Part shown: one piece after another, positions 1 through 9,300 of the stretch
How positions within the stretch are numbered: the first letter of the stretch is position 1
Layout: each line of letters begins with the position of its first letter
Assembly (NCBI GenBank): GCA_900552725.1
Contig: USAT01000013.1
Coordinates: 1-28,921 of the forward strand
Length of the DNA stretch: 28,921 bases
Reading direction: 5' to 3'
Origin: an uncultured Eubacteriales bacterium
Lineage (GTDB): Bacteria > Bacillota > Clostridia > Oscillospirales > Oscillospiraceae
The notes under the pieces: model-generated
What the model was told of the DNA's origin: nothing
The model's database searches: none
What the model saw: the letters and a program-made list of their open reading frames with translations, nothing else
Translations under genes and position numbers: made by a program

Positions 1-2
1 GC

Positions 3-1529
3 GGCCCCGCCGTAAACCATATCCGTACGGCGCTCTATCTGCTGCTTTTCGCCCTGTGGGGCTTTTCACTCGATCGGCGCATTATCCAGCGGCAGACGCT
101 GCACTGCCTGCATCTGACGGCGGCGCTGATGCTGCTGTGGCTCATACTGCGGACGCTGAAATACAGCGTTGTCACCGATTTGACGGCGGGGCGGTACATA
201 TGGTATCTCTACTATCTGCCGATGCTGTTCCTCCCGCTGCTGTGGGTGTATATCGCCCTGTCCATGGGAAAGTCAGAGGATTACCGCCTGAGCCGTGGAA
301 TCGGTATGCTGTCGATCATCCCTGCGGCACTGTTTCTGCTGGTGATCACCAACGACCTGCATCAGCAGGTATTCGCCTTCAAAAGCGGCGTCCCCGGATT
401 GCCGGTTTCCGGCACATATTCCTACCGCCCGCTGTATTTTATCTGTCTTGGCTGGATGGTGGTCTGTATGGCTTTTTCCCTTGTCTGCCTGTTCCGAAAG
501 AGCCGTATCCCAAGCGGTGAAGGAAAGCGGATAATGCCGTTTGTGCTGGGCTGTGCGATGCTCCTGTACGGTATTCTCTATCTGTCGGGTATCCCGGCTG
601 TTCGGTGGTGGTTCGGCGATATGAACGTGATGTTCTGCCTGCTGTATGCCGCCATCTATGAAAGCTGCATCCGCTGCCGTATGATACCGTCCAACACGGG
701 ATATGTGGAACTGTTTGAAGCCACAACGCTGGCGGCTTGTATTGCGGATCGCAGCGGACGGATCGTCCTGCGCTCCCGTGCCGCAGATGAGAACATGACC
801 TGCCCGCAGGAGGGGCAGCGGATCGTTCGGCCCGATGGCATGCGCATTTCCTCGGCGCCCATCAGCGGCGGCTACGCCGTTTGGCAGGACAATGTACGCC
901 AACTGGCGGAGCTGCGCACCCGGCTGAATGTGAACAAGGAGGAAATGGAGCGCAACAAGAAGAAGCTGAAGGACGCCTATCTTGTGCAGAAAAGTCTGCA
1001 TGAGCTGACCGAAAAGAACCGCATATACAACGAACTGGAGGCAAAGCACAGCAGGCAGACAGCCCAGATGCGGCAGATGCTTGCCCGATGTGAGAGATCC
1101 GGACCCGCCGAGAGGCGAAGCCTGCTGAAGAAGGTGCTGCTGCTGGGCACCTACATCAAGCGCAGCGCCAATCTGTACTTTCTCAGCAGTGAGTACCAGT
1201 GGCTGCCGCAGCAGGAGCTGCGGCTGACAGTTGACGAAGCCGTGCGAACCTTGACCGCCTGCGGCACGGAGTGCGGCGTGATCTATCGCACAACAGGACC
1301 GATGCGCACCTCTGAGGTCGTGCGTCTGTTTGATCTGCTGAAAATCGTCGCGGAGACCACGGTAGACAATCTGCGCTCACTGTTTATCTCCGTTTCCGAC
1401 AGCGCGATGGATCTGTCGGTGGAGTGCGCCGCCGATTTGTCGGTGGTCGCCTCACCGGAGGTGACGGTGCGGCGGGAGGACGGCTTGTGGCTGATCCGCA
1501 CAGGAATAAGGGGGCGTGAGGATGCATAA
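3..1529 (+). CDS. 7TM membrane sensor with degenerate kinase-like C-terminus (5' end outside window)
   Basis: The frame is open from base 3, so the true start lies upstream and 508 residues are visible. The first ~230 residues hold several hydrophobic helices and the phrase ITNDLHQQVFAF, typical of the N-terminal 7TM region of some Clostridia histidine kinases. A PAS-like stretch (LFEATTLAACIADRSGRIV) and a long charged coiled coil follow. The last ~170 residues have the layout of a kinase core, but I see no clear N-box (NN/NA pattern) or GxG nucleotide motif, so catalytic activity is doubtful. The likely role is signal input at the cytoplasmic membrane for the kinase encoded next. The stop overlaps the next start by 8 bases, which indicates translational coupling. 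A divergent but active kinase is the alternative. The domain-level call is fairly sure; the lack of activity is inferred. Confidence 0.8.
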   Translation, partial: GPAVNHIRTALYLLLFALWGFSLDRRIIQRQTLHCLHLTAALMLLWLILRTLKYSVVTDLTAGRYIWYLYYLPMLFLPLLWVYIALSMGKSEDYRLSRGIGMLSIIPAALFLLVITNDLHQQVFAFKSGVPGLPVSGTYSYRPLYFICLGWMVVCMAFSLVCLFRKSRIPSGEGKRIMPFVLGCAMLLYGILYLSGIPAVRWWFGDMNVMFCLLYAAIYESCIRCRMIPSNTGYVELFEATTLAACIADRSGRIVLRSRAADENMTCPQEGQRIVRPDGMRISSAPISGGYAVWQDNVRQLAELRTRLNVNKEEMERNKKKLKDAYLVQKSLHELTEKNRIYNELEAKHSRQTAQMRQMLARCERSGPAERRSLLKKVLLLGTYIKRSANLYFLSSEYQWLPQQELRLTVDEAVRTLTACGTECGVIYRTTGPMRTSEVVRLFDLLKIVAETTVDNLRSLFISVSDSAMDLSVECAADLSVVASPEVTVRREDGLWLIRTGIRGREDA

Positions 1530-2508
1530 GCTGAGACGCTTCGGGTTTAACGCCATTAAGGAGAGCTTTGACCGGCTGCCCACCGCCGTATGCTTTTTTG
1601 ACCGGTCGGGCGGCATCGTGCTGTGCAACCGGCAGATGTATCGGCTGAGCCAGTATCTGCTGAACAGCGATCTGCAGTATCTGGAGGAGCTTCAAAAGGC
1701 ACTGGCCTCTCCGCCAAAGGGCATAATGCACCTTGCCAGCCCGGAGGATACCTACCGCTTTCCGGACGGGCTGGTATGGAAATTTGAGAGGGCAGCTGTG
1801 ACCGACCGATATGGGGAAACGTACATGCAGCTGACCGCCGCAGATGTTACGGCACTGCACCGGGCACTGGAGCAGCTGGCCGAGGATAACCGAAGGCTAG
1901 AACAGGACGCGGAAAAACTACGTCGTCTCTCGGAAAACGTTGCGGCGGTGGCCCGGGAGCGGGAGCAGCTTGCCGCCAAATCCGCCATGCACGACAGTCT
2001 TGCCGCCTGTATCACCGTCACGAAGCAGTATCTGGCCGGAGACCTTGGCGGCATCGACGCAGACATTGTGCTGCGGGAGTGGAAAAAAAGCATCGTCTTT
2101 CAGGAGGCGGATCTTTTGGCGGCAAGGGAAAAGCTGTATGAAAGCGCGGACAGCAGCGGCGTGACCGTCAGAATAAGAGGCGCAGAGCCGGCCAACGGCG
2201 CGGCGGATCTGATGTATGCCGCCATGCAGGTCTGCCTGAACAACGCCATACAGTACGCGCAGGCAACCGAACTGATGGCCAACATCTGGGAGGACGGCGA
2301 CAGATATACCGTTCTGATCCGCAATAACGGAAGGCCGCCGGAAAAGACCATCACAGAGGGCGGCGGGCTGTCCAATCTGCGCCGCAGGATCGAAAGGATC
2401 GGCGGAACCATGACGGTGCAGAGTCTGCCGGAGTTCGCGCTGGTGATAGGAATACCAAATCGTGGGAATTTGGAGGAGGGGAACGAATGGCTGTCAGAGA
2501 CATATTGA
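1522..2508 (+). CDS. Soluble PAS-domain histidine kinase
   Basis: A 328-residue protein with no membrane segment. Residues ~10-115 look like a PAS domain (AVCFFDRSGGIVLCNRQM), followed by a coiled coil (~115-150). The dimerisation/phosphotransfer helix carries MHDSLA with His157 as likely phosphoacceptor, as in kinases paired with NarL-type regulators. The ATPase domain shows an N-box (CLNNAIQYA, Asn240/Asn241) and a G-box (EGGGLSNLRRRI, Gly280-282). ATG 1522 is chosen over the in-frame GTG at 1516 because AGGGGG at 1509-1514 is then 7 bases upstream; 1516 would sit almost on the ribosome site. It overlaps the 7TM gene before it and the response regulator after it, so the three probably form one phosphorelay with the 7TM protein supplying membrane input. 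Confidence 0.88.
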   Translation: MHKLRRFGFNAIKESFDRLPTAVCFFDRSGGIVLCNRQMYRLSQYLLNSDLQYLEELQKALASPPKGIMHLASPEDTYRFPDGLVWKFERAAVTDRYGETYMQLTAADVTALHRALEQLAEDNRRLEQDAEKLRRLSENVAAVAREREQLAAKSAMHDSLAACITVTKQYLAGDLGGIDADIVLREWKKSIVFQEADLLAAREKLYESADSSGVTVRIRGAEPANGAADLMYAAMQVCLNNAIQYAQATELMANIWEDGDRYTVLIRNNGRPPEKTITEGGGLSNLRRRIERIGGTMTVQSLPEFALVIGIPNRGNLEEGNEWLSETY

Positions 2509-3140
2509 TCGTTGAGGATCAGGCCCTTGCCAGAATGTATCTGTGCGCCTGCGTGGAAAAATGCGCGGATTGCCGGGTGGCGGGCACGCTGACTCGTGCC
2601 GACGCGGCGCTTCACCGGTGTGGCGACGGGCATATTGACCTGATCCTGATGGACATCTGCACCGAAAACGACTCGGACGGCTTGACCGCCGCCGAGGTGA
2701 TCAAGAAGATCTATCCCCATATCAAGATCGTGATGGTGACCTCCATGCTGGAGGGGCGCTTTCTGGAACGGGCAAGACGGATCGGGGCCGACAGCTTCTG
2801 GTACAAGGACTCCCCCTCCGGCGATCTTGTGGGCGTTATCGAGGGCACCTTGTCCGGCAAGTGCTTCTGGCCGGACGACGCGCCGTCGGTGCGGCTTGGG
2901 AATGTCATGTCCTGCGACTTATCCGACCAGGAACTGGAGACGCTGCGCCTGCTCTGCGAGGGACAGACCTACGCGGAGATCGCCGCGGGGATGAGCGTGG
3001 CGGAATCCACAGTACGCACCTATATCAACCGGATGCTGGAAAAAACCGGCTACCCCAACCGCAACCGGCTGATGGTCGCCGCGGTCAGCAAGCGGCTGGT
3101 GGTGCCGGGAAGCCTGTTTGGCACGGCAGAAGAAAACTGA
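2487..3140 (+). CDS. NarL/FixJ-family response regulator
   Basis: A 217-residue two-domain regulator. The receiver (residues ~1-125) has the acidic pair Glu10/Asp11, phosphoacceptor Asp56 (LILMDI), a Thr in VMVTSM and a conserved Lys in WYKDSP. The C-terminal LuxR-type helix-turn-helix (~148-205) reads LSDQELETLRLLCEG then IAAGMSVAESTVRTYINRML. It should bind DNA after phosphorylation by the kinase just upstream. The start has GGAGGAGG at 2472-2479 and lies 22 bases inside the kinase gene. A strong terminator follows the stop, closing the operon. Target genes cannot be read from the sequence; the surface-protein genes downstream are candidates only by position. Confidence 0.93.
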   Translation: MAVRDILIVEDQALARMYLCACVEKCADCRVAGTLTRADAALHRCGDGHIDLILMDICTENDSDGLTAAEVIKKIYPHIKIVMVTSMLEGRFLERARRIGADSFWYKDSPSGDLVGVIEGTLSGKCFWPDDAPSVRLGNVMSCDLSDQELETLRLLCEGQTYAEIAAGMSVAESTVRTYINRMLEKTGYPNRNRLMVAAVSKRLVVPGSLFGTAEEN

Positions 3141-3176
3141 ACGGGAATACGTCTATTCAAAAAATTATCCGCAATC

Positions 3177-3223
3177 AGCGGCTCTGTCTGTCCTCACTTT
3201 TGTGGACAGACAGAGCCGCTTTT
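3177..3223 (+). terminator. Intrinsic terminator of the sensor-kinase-regulator operon
   Basis: A perfect 17-bp stem pairs 3177-3193 with 3204-3220 around a 10-base loop, and the downstream arm runs into TTTT. It lies 37 bases after the response regulator stop. Confidence 0.9.
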
Positions 3224-3226
3224 CCG

Positions 3227-3235
3227 TGCTACAAT
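3227..3235 (+). promoter_or_regulatory. Candidate extended -10 promoter
   Basis: TG-C-TACAAT at 3227-3235 fits an extended -10 element (TGnTATAAT, one mismatch in the hexamer). No convincing -35 lies at the usual distance, as expected for the extended type. It sits directly after the terminator and about 65 bases before the receiver-like gene at 3300, which would otherwise have no promoter. Confidence 0.4.
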
Positions 3236-3299
3236 AGCAACATACAATGGGATGCGGTAAGCTCATCAGATATACTGGGAAAGGAAGAGGGATGGCTCA

Positions 3300-3683
3300 A
3301 TGCGAAAAATTGTGATCGATATGCAGAATTATCTGTTTGCGGACGCAGTGGCGACCGCTTTCAAAAACTCCGACTACGATATCGAGGTGATCCGCGCCGA
3401 GTCCCCAAGGGATACTGTGGAGCTGTGCCAGGTGTACGAGCCGTTCGCCCTCGTAATGGAGGTGACGGGGTATACGCCGTGGAAGCTCAGTGAAAGGCTG
3501 AAGCTGCGCGACCGGGTGCGGGAGCTGTGCCCCGACTGCAAGATCGCGCTGATGGTGGACTCCAACACCGAAAGGCAGACGGCAAAGGACATCCGGGACG
3601 CCAAGAAGGACGGGCTGATCGATCAGTTTTTCTACGGCTCCATGTCGGCCGAGTATCTGATGGATCAGATCTACGCCATGTGA
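3300..3683 (+). CDS. Stand-alone receiver-like protein with Glu at the phospho-Asp position
   Basis: A 127-residue protein with the alternating beta/alpha pattern of a response-regulator receiver and no output domain. It starts MRKIVIDMQNYLFADAV; the beta-3 equivalent is FALVMEV, placing Glu54 where a receiver normally has Asp. Only one acidic residue (Asp7) remains of the usual pair, and IALMVDSN replaces the Thr/Ser strand. The domain therefore is probably not phosphorylated and may act as a fixed-state binding partner. The start has AAGGAAGAGG at 3281-3290. It follows the two-component operon but has its own candidate promoter. The fold is inferred from pattern alone; an unrelated small alpha/beta protein is possible. 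Confidence 0.7.
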   Translation: MRKIVIDMQNYLFADAVATAFKNSDYDIEVIRAESPRDTVELCQVYEPFALVMEVTGYTPWKLSERLKLRDRVRELCPDCKIALMVDSNTERQTAKDIRDAKKDGLIDQFFYGSMSAEYLMDQIYAM

Positions 3684-3766
3684 GGGAAAACGCCCACAAT
3701 GGGATGATTTCATAAGTAGCTACAGGAACCTGCCGAATCGGGCAACGACGGAAAGGAGAAAATGTT

Positions 3767-4519
3767 ATGGCGAACAAATGCGGAATTTGCGGAGCGGACA
3801 TCAACCTGATGCAGACCCAGAAGCTGGCGGACGGCAATTGCATCTGCCGAAAGAATTGTAGAAGCAGGGGCTTCAAGGTGTACGACTATGTGCATGGCAA
3901 CCTGTCCGGCGTGAAGGCGCATCTGGATCAGGTGGAGCGGGGAACGAAGCTGTGGGATCACTACTTTGTGCCCCGTCTGAAGACGAAGGATAAGAACCAG
4001 AAGCTGACGCGCTTCGGCGCGCACCTGTATGTGGCGGAGGACATCGGACTGGTGGCCTTTACGCAGGTGGACTATAAGATCCTGATCTTCGGCAAGACCA
4101 CGCGGGCCTGCGTGTACCGCATCGCCGATCTGCGGAACTATAAGTATGAGGAGCAGATGGTGAGAAACGGCGACAAGACGGAGAAAAAGTCCACGGTGCG
4201 GATGGTGTTCATCAACACCGCCGGCATGAACGCCTTTAACCTTGAGGTGAACAACTTCAAGGAGTACGAGAAGCTCAGCAAGTATTTCGATACGCTGTTC
4301 GGCGTGCAGAAAACGCTGGGCAACGCCGCCAACACGTGGAAGCAGCAGATGACCGCCATCAAGGACGTGGCCTCGGGTCTCAGCGCCGCCATGCGGGGCG
4401 AGGAGGACGCCGGGGAGAAGGCGGCCGCCGCCATCAATTCGCTGGACGCGGCGGTTTACGGCGACCGCACCGAATGGATCCGCCGGGCGGACGCGGCCCT
4501 TGCCGCGTTTAACGGATAA
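3767..4519 (+). CDS. DUF4428 domain protein (N-terminal zinc-binding motif)
   Basis: A 250-residue protein. It opens with a Cys-rich motif, CGICGADINLMQTQKL then CICRKNC, typical of DUF4428. No signal peptide or membrane segment is seen, so it should be cytoplasmic. The middle (~80-180) has the strand-rich pattern of a PH-like/DUF4429-type fold (LIFGKTTRACVYRIADL), and the C-terminus is an Ala-rich helix ending DAALAAFNG. Function is not known for the family. ATG 3767 follows AAAGGAG. The last ~30 bases of this gene reappear at about 6293-6326 inside the chimeric ORF, so this locus has served as a recombination donor. The gene itself is intact. Confidence 0.82.
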   Translation: MANKCGICGADINLMQTQKLADGNCICRKNCRSRGFKVYDYVHGNLSGVKAHLDQVERGTKLWDHYFVPRLKTKDKNQKLTRFGAHLYVAEDIGLVAFTQVDYKILIFGKTTRACVYRIADLRNYKYEEQMVRNGDKTEKKSTVRMVFINTAGMNAFNLEVNNFKEYEKLSKYFDTLFGVQKTLGNAANTWKQQMTAIKDVASGLSAAMRGEEDAGEKAAAAINSLDAAVYGDRTEWIRRADAALAAFNG

Positions 4520-4542
4520 ATATTAGTTAGGAGGAAGGAACC

Positions 4543-6015
4543 ATGAAAAAGCAGTGGCTCAGCATGATACTGGCTCTTTGTATGGTGCTGTGTCTGACGC
4601 CCACAACGGCGCATGCAGAAGAGGGTGAAAAAACGTGTACGTTGACAATCAACGTGGAGGTGGAGGGACTGCCTAAGGGCGTCAGTGCGGAAGGCGCGAC
4701 CTTTACATTCCAAATCATGAAAGCCACAAGTGGAAAGCCTCCACGATACTATCCCTATGGTGATACGACGACTGTCAACGTCGGAGCAGCCGGAAAAGGA
4801 ACAAGCACCGTATCGGTCGAACCCGGCAAATATATCGTGAAGCAGACCGGATGGAGTCAGCAGATCGGGGAGCATATATGGCATAAGGTCACTTTCACAC
4901 CGTCCAGTAACACCAACTACGAAAGTGGCGAAAAGGAAATGACCCACGACAATAAGAGCATCACATTCACGGCACGCAACACCTATAAACCGGCGAGCGA
5001 GACAAATGTGACCACACTGCCGATCACGGTGACCGGGTATAGGGCGGGCGCAAATGTAGCAGATGCCAAGGTTACGACGCCGATAGAGACTCCTATTACT
5101 CTTAGCTCCTCCCGGTTTATGGAAAAAGACTCGGAGGGTAACTGGGTGCCCACATCCAGTGCAACCTTCCAGGCGGATACAGAATATCGGATAGAGGTCT
5201 ATTTTAACAAAGTTACAGGCTGCAACTACGACGAGCTTACAAAGAATAAGGTGACCGTAAACGGAGTGGGAGCGGATGACTTTGACTCGCCGTGGAGCGG
5301 TACGCCAGCTGCGGATATGCGGGTGGTCCACGGCCTTGGCCAACCGGAGGTCGTCAAGACGGTGAAGAGCATCAAAATCACCAAGAAGCCGGATAAGACC
5401 GAGTACATGGCCGGCGACAAGTTCGACCCGAAGGGCATGGTGGTCACGGCGGTTTACGACGACAACAGCGAGGCTGTCCTCCCTGTAACCGGCTATACGA
5501 TCTTCTATGGTGACAAGCTTACACAGGGACAGACGGATGTGACGATCCAGTATAACGATGGCAGCGGCAGCAGCAATATCAAGACCTACCAGAAGATCAC
5601 CGTGGGGCCGTATGTGGGAGACCATCAGCATACCTACGACGGCAGCACGTGGTATCAGGATGCGGAGAACCACTGGCATTGGTGCACCGACAAGGACTGC
5701 CCGGATCAGAACGGCAGCACGAAGGATCTGGCGCGCCACACCTTCGTGTGGAAGGTAGACAAGGCGGCCACCAGAACCCAGACCGGATTGAAGCACGAGG
5801 AGTGCACCGTCTGCGGCTTTAAGCGCAATAAGGATACGGTGATCCCCGTGCTGTCCGGCCACAGACCGGCCACCAAGCCGGACAGCGGCGCGGAGAACAC
5901 CGTTGCATCCGCCAAGACCGGTGATGCGGGTATCGCGCTGTATGCAGGGCTGTCCCTGCTGGCGCTGAGCGGCAGCGGCTGGGCCGTTGGCAAAAAGCGC
6001 AGAGGAGAGAAGTAA
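4543..6015 (+). CDS. Secreted surface protein with pilin-like and Ig-like regions and C-terminal anchor
   Basis: A 490-residue exported protein. A signal peptide ends near residue 25 (PTTAHA/EEGEK). Residues ~30-150 look like a prealbumin/SpaA-type pilin domain (TFTFQIMKA, VSVEPGKYIVKQT). Residues ~275-355 match a bacterial Ig-like repeat (KITKKPDKTEYMAGDKFD, then VTAVYDDNS). Residues ~360-430 are rich in His, Trp and Cys (HQHTYDGSTW, HWHWC, CTVCG). The C-terminus has a SAKTGD motif, a hydrophobic helix and the basic tail GKKRRGEK, the arrangement of a sortase signal of non-LPXTG type. It is probably displayed on the wall. The start has AGGAGGAAGG just upstream. A hairpin follows the stop. 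Confidence 0.82.
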   Translation: MKKQWLSMILALCMVLCLTPTTAHAEEGEKTCTLTINVEVEGLPKGVSAEGATFTFQIMKATSGKPPRYYPYGDTTTVNVGAAGKGTSTVSVEPGKYIVKQTGWSQQIGEHIWHKVTFTPSSNTNYESGEKEMTHDNKSITFTARNTYKPASETNVTTLPITVTGYRAGANVADAKVTTPIETPITLSSSRFMEKDSEGNWVPTSSATFQADTEYRIEVYFNKVTGCNYDELTKNKVTVNGVGADDFDSPWSGTPAADMRVVHGLGQPEVVKTVKSIKITKKPDKTEYMAGDKFDPKGMVVTAVYDDNSEAVLPVTGYTIFYGDKLTQGQTDVTIQYNDGSGSSNIKTYQKITVGPYVGDHQHTYDGSTWYQDAENHWHWCTDKDCPDQNGSTKDLARHTFVWKVDKAATRTQTGLKHEECTVCGFKRNKDTVIPVLSGHRPATKPDSGAENTVASAKTGDAGIALYAGLSLLALSGSGWAVGKKRRGEK

Positions 6016-6030
6016 ATTTTACGTTCTGTG

Positions 6031-6059
6031 GGCGGCAGGGATCGTTTCGCCCTGCCGCC
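6031..6059 (+). terminator. Hairpin after the surface protein gene, no U-tract
   Basis: A perfect 10-bp GC stem pairs 6031-6040 with 6050-6059 around a 9-base loop, 15 bases after the stop. No run of T follows, so termination would be weak or factor-dependent; mRNA 3' end protection is an alternative. Confidence 0.5.
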
Positions 6060-6146
6060 TGCAGAGACGGCGTTTGCACTTTGACGGCGCAAGCAGCCGG
6101 AATGCCGTATTCCACGGTATTTTTCACGAAAAGGTGAGGCTCGAGC

Positions 6147-6326
6147 ATGAAAAAAAGTATCGTTTTGTGCCTGTTGGTGCTGGCGCTGCCGGATCAGGAG
6201 ATTCTGGTGGACTACCGGGACTATTTCAGTGAGGAAGAACTGGCGGCGTTTATCCCCGCCTTTCGTGAGGAGGGGATGATCGGCGGACGGCAGGCGGACG
6301 CGGCTCTTGCCGCGTTTAATGGATAA
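6147..6326 (+). pseudogene. 59-codon chimeric ORF: two parts of a solute-binding protein plus the end of the DUF4428 gene
   Basis: This intact 59-codon frame is a mosaic. Residues 1-14 (MKKSIVLCLLVLAL) match the leader of the solute-binding protein at 9806. Residues 15 to ~50 (PDQEILVDYRDYFSEEELAA onward) match residues 107-142 of the same protein. The last nine residues, DAALAAFNG, match the end of the DUF4428 protein at 3767, down to nearly identical DNA. The first joint lies in GGTGCTGGCGCTG, which occurs twice in the solute-binding gene (9835-9847 and 10111-10123), 276 bases apart. That explains an in-frame 92-codon deletion by recombination between short direct repeats. The GTGAG-containing leader also resembles that before 9806. 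It is most likely a duplication remnant. A short exported peptide cannot be excluded because both joints keep frame. Confidence 0.8.
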
Positions 6327-6353
6327 GACCTTTGAGAGAGGAGGCGCGACCTA

Positions 6354-9300
6354 ATGTATAAACGAATCATCAGTCTGCTGCTGGTGCTGGTACTGGCAGT
6401 GAGCCTGCTGCCCACCGTGGCCATGGCCTCGGTGGCGGATGGTGAGGGCACCGCCTTACCCGCGGCAGAGGAAGCCCCCGGCGGGGAGACGGAAGATCCG
6501 GAAAACCCGGAGAATCCGGAGAATCCGGAAAACCCGGAAAAACCGGAGAACCCGGAGAATACGGAAAAACCGGAGAACCCGGAGAATACGGAGAACACAG
6601 AGAACACGGAGCATCCGGAGGATGCGTTGGAGGGAGAAGCGGCAGAGGAGCAGATGATGCTGGCGATGACGGGCGGCGTCGCCGAGGTAAGTAGCTGGAG
6701 TTTGCTACGGGATGCCTTGCAGGGCGCCGGCGTTAATACCGTGAGGCTCACAAAAGATATTACGTACTCTCCCTCACTAACGAATGATCGTATCATAGTC
6801 ACCGGCAATAAGCGGCTGGATCTGAACGGCCACACCGTGGATGTCAACACAATAGACTCGTTAAACTCGTTCATTATCACCATTGGAAGCGGTGGCTCGC
6901 TGACTGTTTGCGACAGCGGATCGTCAGGAAAACTGAAAGGTACGTCGTCCCTGCAGGAATACGTTCTTATCAAGGTGGAATCCGGTGGCTCCTTTATGCT
7001 GGAGGGCGGCACGGTGGAGATAACGGTTCCGCCGACGGACAGCAACCTGCGGCGGTCCGCCATCCGTGTCTGCGAGGGCGCAACCGCTGTGTTTACGGAC
7101 GGCACGGTGCTGGCAAATACCAGCACATATGAAAGCACCACGAACTACCGGTACATGGCCACTGCCGTCGAGGTGCAGGCGAAAGCCCGCGTCACCATCA
7201 ACGGCGGTACATTTGATCTGGTGCGGCTGGATAGCTGCCCCACCGAGGACAACTACACCCCTGAGCTGCTCATCCGCTCCGGTAGCTTCAAAAAGTCCGT
7301 CGTGATGGCGCTTACAGGAAATATAGCCTGGTCTGATCTGGATCACCTGCCTCTTGAGGTAAGGTCGGCCAACTTCCTGTATAACACCAGTACGTCACGT
7401 CAGAACCGCCTTGTCGTGGCCGGCGCTCCCAAGCAGGACGGCTACCACAGATATGAAAACTTCCGTCTGACGGATGTGCCCTCCGGCACCACCCAGGATG
7501 AGATCATCAAAAAGCTGAACAGTCTGGTGCAGTACCTCATCACCCCCAACGGCGCGGTCTCCTGCGATGTGACAGGCACTCAACACTGGTATGTGCGGGG
7601 TAACATGAATAAGACGGCCTCTGAGAATGGCCCCGCCCGGGGCAATATGGGAAATTATTATTCTGATTACCCCTATCAGCGGGGTCTTCAGGGAAATCTT
7701 ATCCTTGTGATTTCTGACGCCTATTACTTCAAGGAGGCGAAGCTGCGTTCGAGTGGGACTGAGCAGAATGTGCCGTTTGCCAACAGCAATACGCTTTCTC
7801 CGACCCGAATCGACTACAGCGGCGACAGAGACTCCCTGCTGAACCTGTACTGGTATTTGGACGAGAGACTGCAGAATGACGATTATGTTATCGCCAACGG
7901 CTGCTTCCGCGAGAAGGACAGAAATGGCAAGACAACCAAAACCTACGGTATTGATCTTACTTTTGAGAACGACGATGAACGCTTCGACAAAAATGGCCTT
8001 GAGTTTACGAATTGGAGCCAACTGGAGAAGGAAATCCGGCTAGTGCGAAATACGACCGATCAGGATATTCAGAACCGGATCGAAAGCACCGTCTGGCTGC
8101 TTCACTGGCCGGGAAGGACAAAGCATACTTATACCGTTACCGAGGGTTCCTACACCAGCCATCTGTGGTATAGCGAGAATACCAGTGAAAAGACTGAATT
8201 TGAGGTTGTCGATAAGATCGAGGCCTGTATGCAGTTTCGGCAAATAAGAAAGTATAAGACCGCCATCCTCGATGTAGGGCTGAGCATCGACAAGCCGCTG
8301 GTGGAGGGCGACACAAGCAGCGGGGCCTTTACCGTTTCTGACAGCAACGCCGGGTATACCATGGTGGACAACTATAATGGCGACTGGCATGATTGGGGTG
8401 ATGATCCGTTATCCTCCTGGGAAAGAGCCAAACTGAATGGTATGTACCATCGGGTGCTGATCCTGACCGCTAAGACGGGCTATCGCTTCGATAAGGAGGA
8501 GCTGCCGCGTGTCACGGTAACAGGTCTTAACAGGCCCTGTGATAGCATAACTGTCAGATATGTGGATGAGACAACGATTCAGGTATATCTCGACGCCTAT
8601 CCCTCCGAGGTGATTCAATACGCCTACGGCACCGTCTCCGGACTGAAGGTGGGAAATAGGGCCAGCCAAGTGAAGGTCAAGCAGGACGATACCATCAACG
8701 CCACCATCTACGGAAAATATGAGTTCACCGATGTGGAGGTTAGGCAATATAAAAGCGATGGTACGACCTTCGTGAAGACCCTTATGTCAAGCGACATCAT
8801 TGAAGACGGGTTTACCTATAAGGTCAAGCTGCTTGGCCGGGGAAAGGACGATAAGACCTTCGTGAACCTCCCGGCGAATATCCTTCACTCACAGGGCGGC
8901 CGTAATTTCTACACGACGCGGATGAACAACGACGACCCCAGCAGCCCGTCTGGCCACACTGAGCCTTGTATAAAGTATAACAACAAGTACTACTTTACAT
9001 CACATCCGCTCACCCCGGAGCCGAGTACGACCGTGTATAACTCCCTGCTGATCAACGTCCAACCGGTTCCTTGGGCAAACGCACGAGTCCCCTACGCACC
9101 GGAGCGACTTATGGGACTGCCGGACGGTGTTCACCTGAAGAAGGGCGGCTTTGAATGGTATAAAAAGAATGCAGACGGCAGCGCCAGTCTGCAGCTGAAA
9201 CGGGGAGTAGATAAATTCCAGCTGGGAGAGACCTATTACTGCAGGCTCCGCCTCGAGGTTGACCTTGGATATGAGATCAGCGAAAATGCCAAAGTCTCTG

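Noticed and set aside
56..520. A 154-codon + strand frame at the left edge.
   Set aside because: It overlaps in another frame the 7TM sensor, which is open from base 3 and has clear membrane helices.
2861..3493. A 210-codon + frame spanning the response regulator end, terminator and next gene.
   Set aside because: It crosses a strong terminator and overlaps two better-supported genes.
4456..5862. A 468-codon - strand frame antisense to the surface protein at 4543.
   Set aside because: No ribosome site or recognisable protein pattern; the + strand gene has signal peptide, domains and anchor.
6498..6620. Short regular repeats considered as a CRISPR array.
   Set aside because: Units are 3-codon, in frame, with no spacers; this is coding low-complexity sequence.
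6221..7141. A - strand frame with Phe-Ser-Gly repeats that looked like a repeat protein.
   Set aside because: The repeat is the reverse complement of the Pro-Glu-Asn codons of the dockerin gene.
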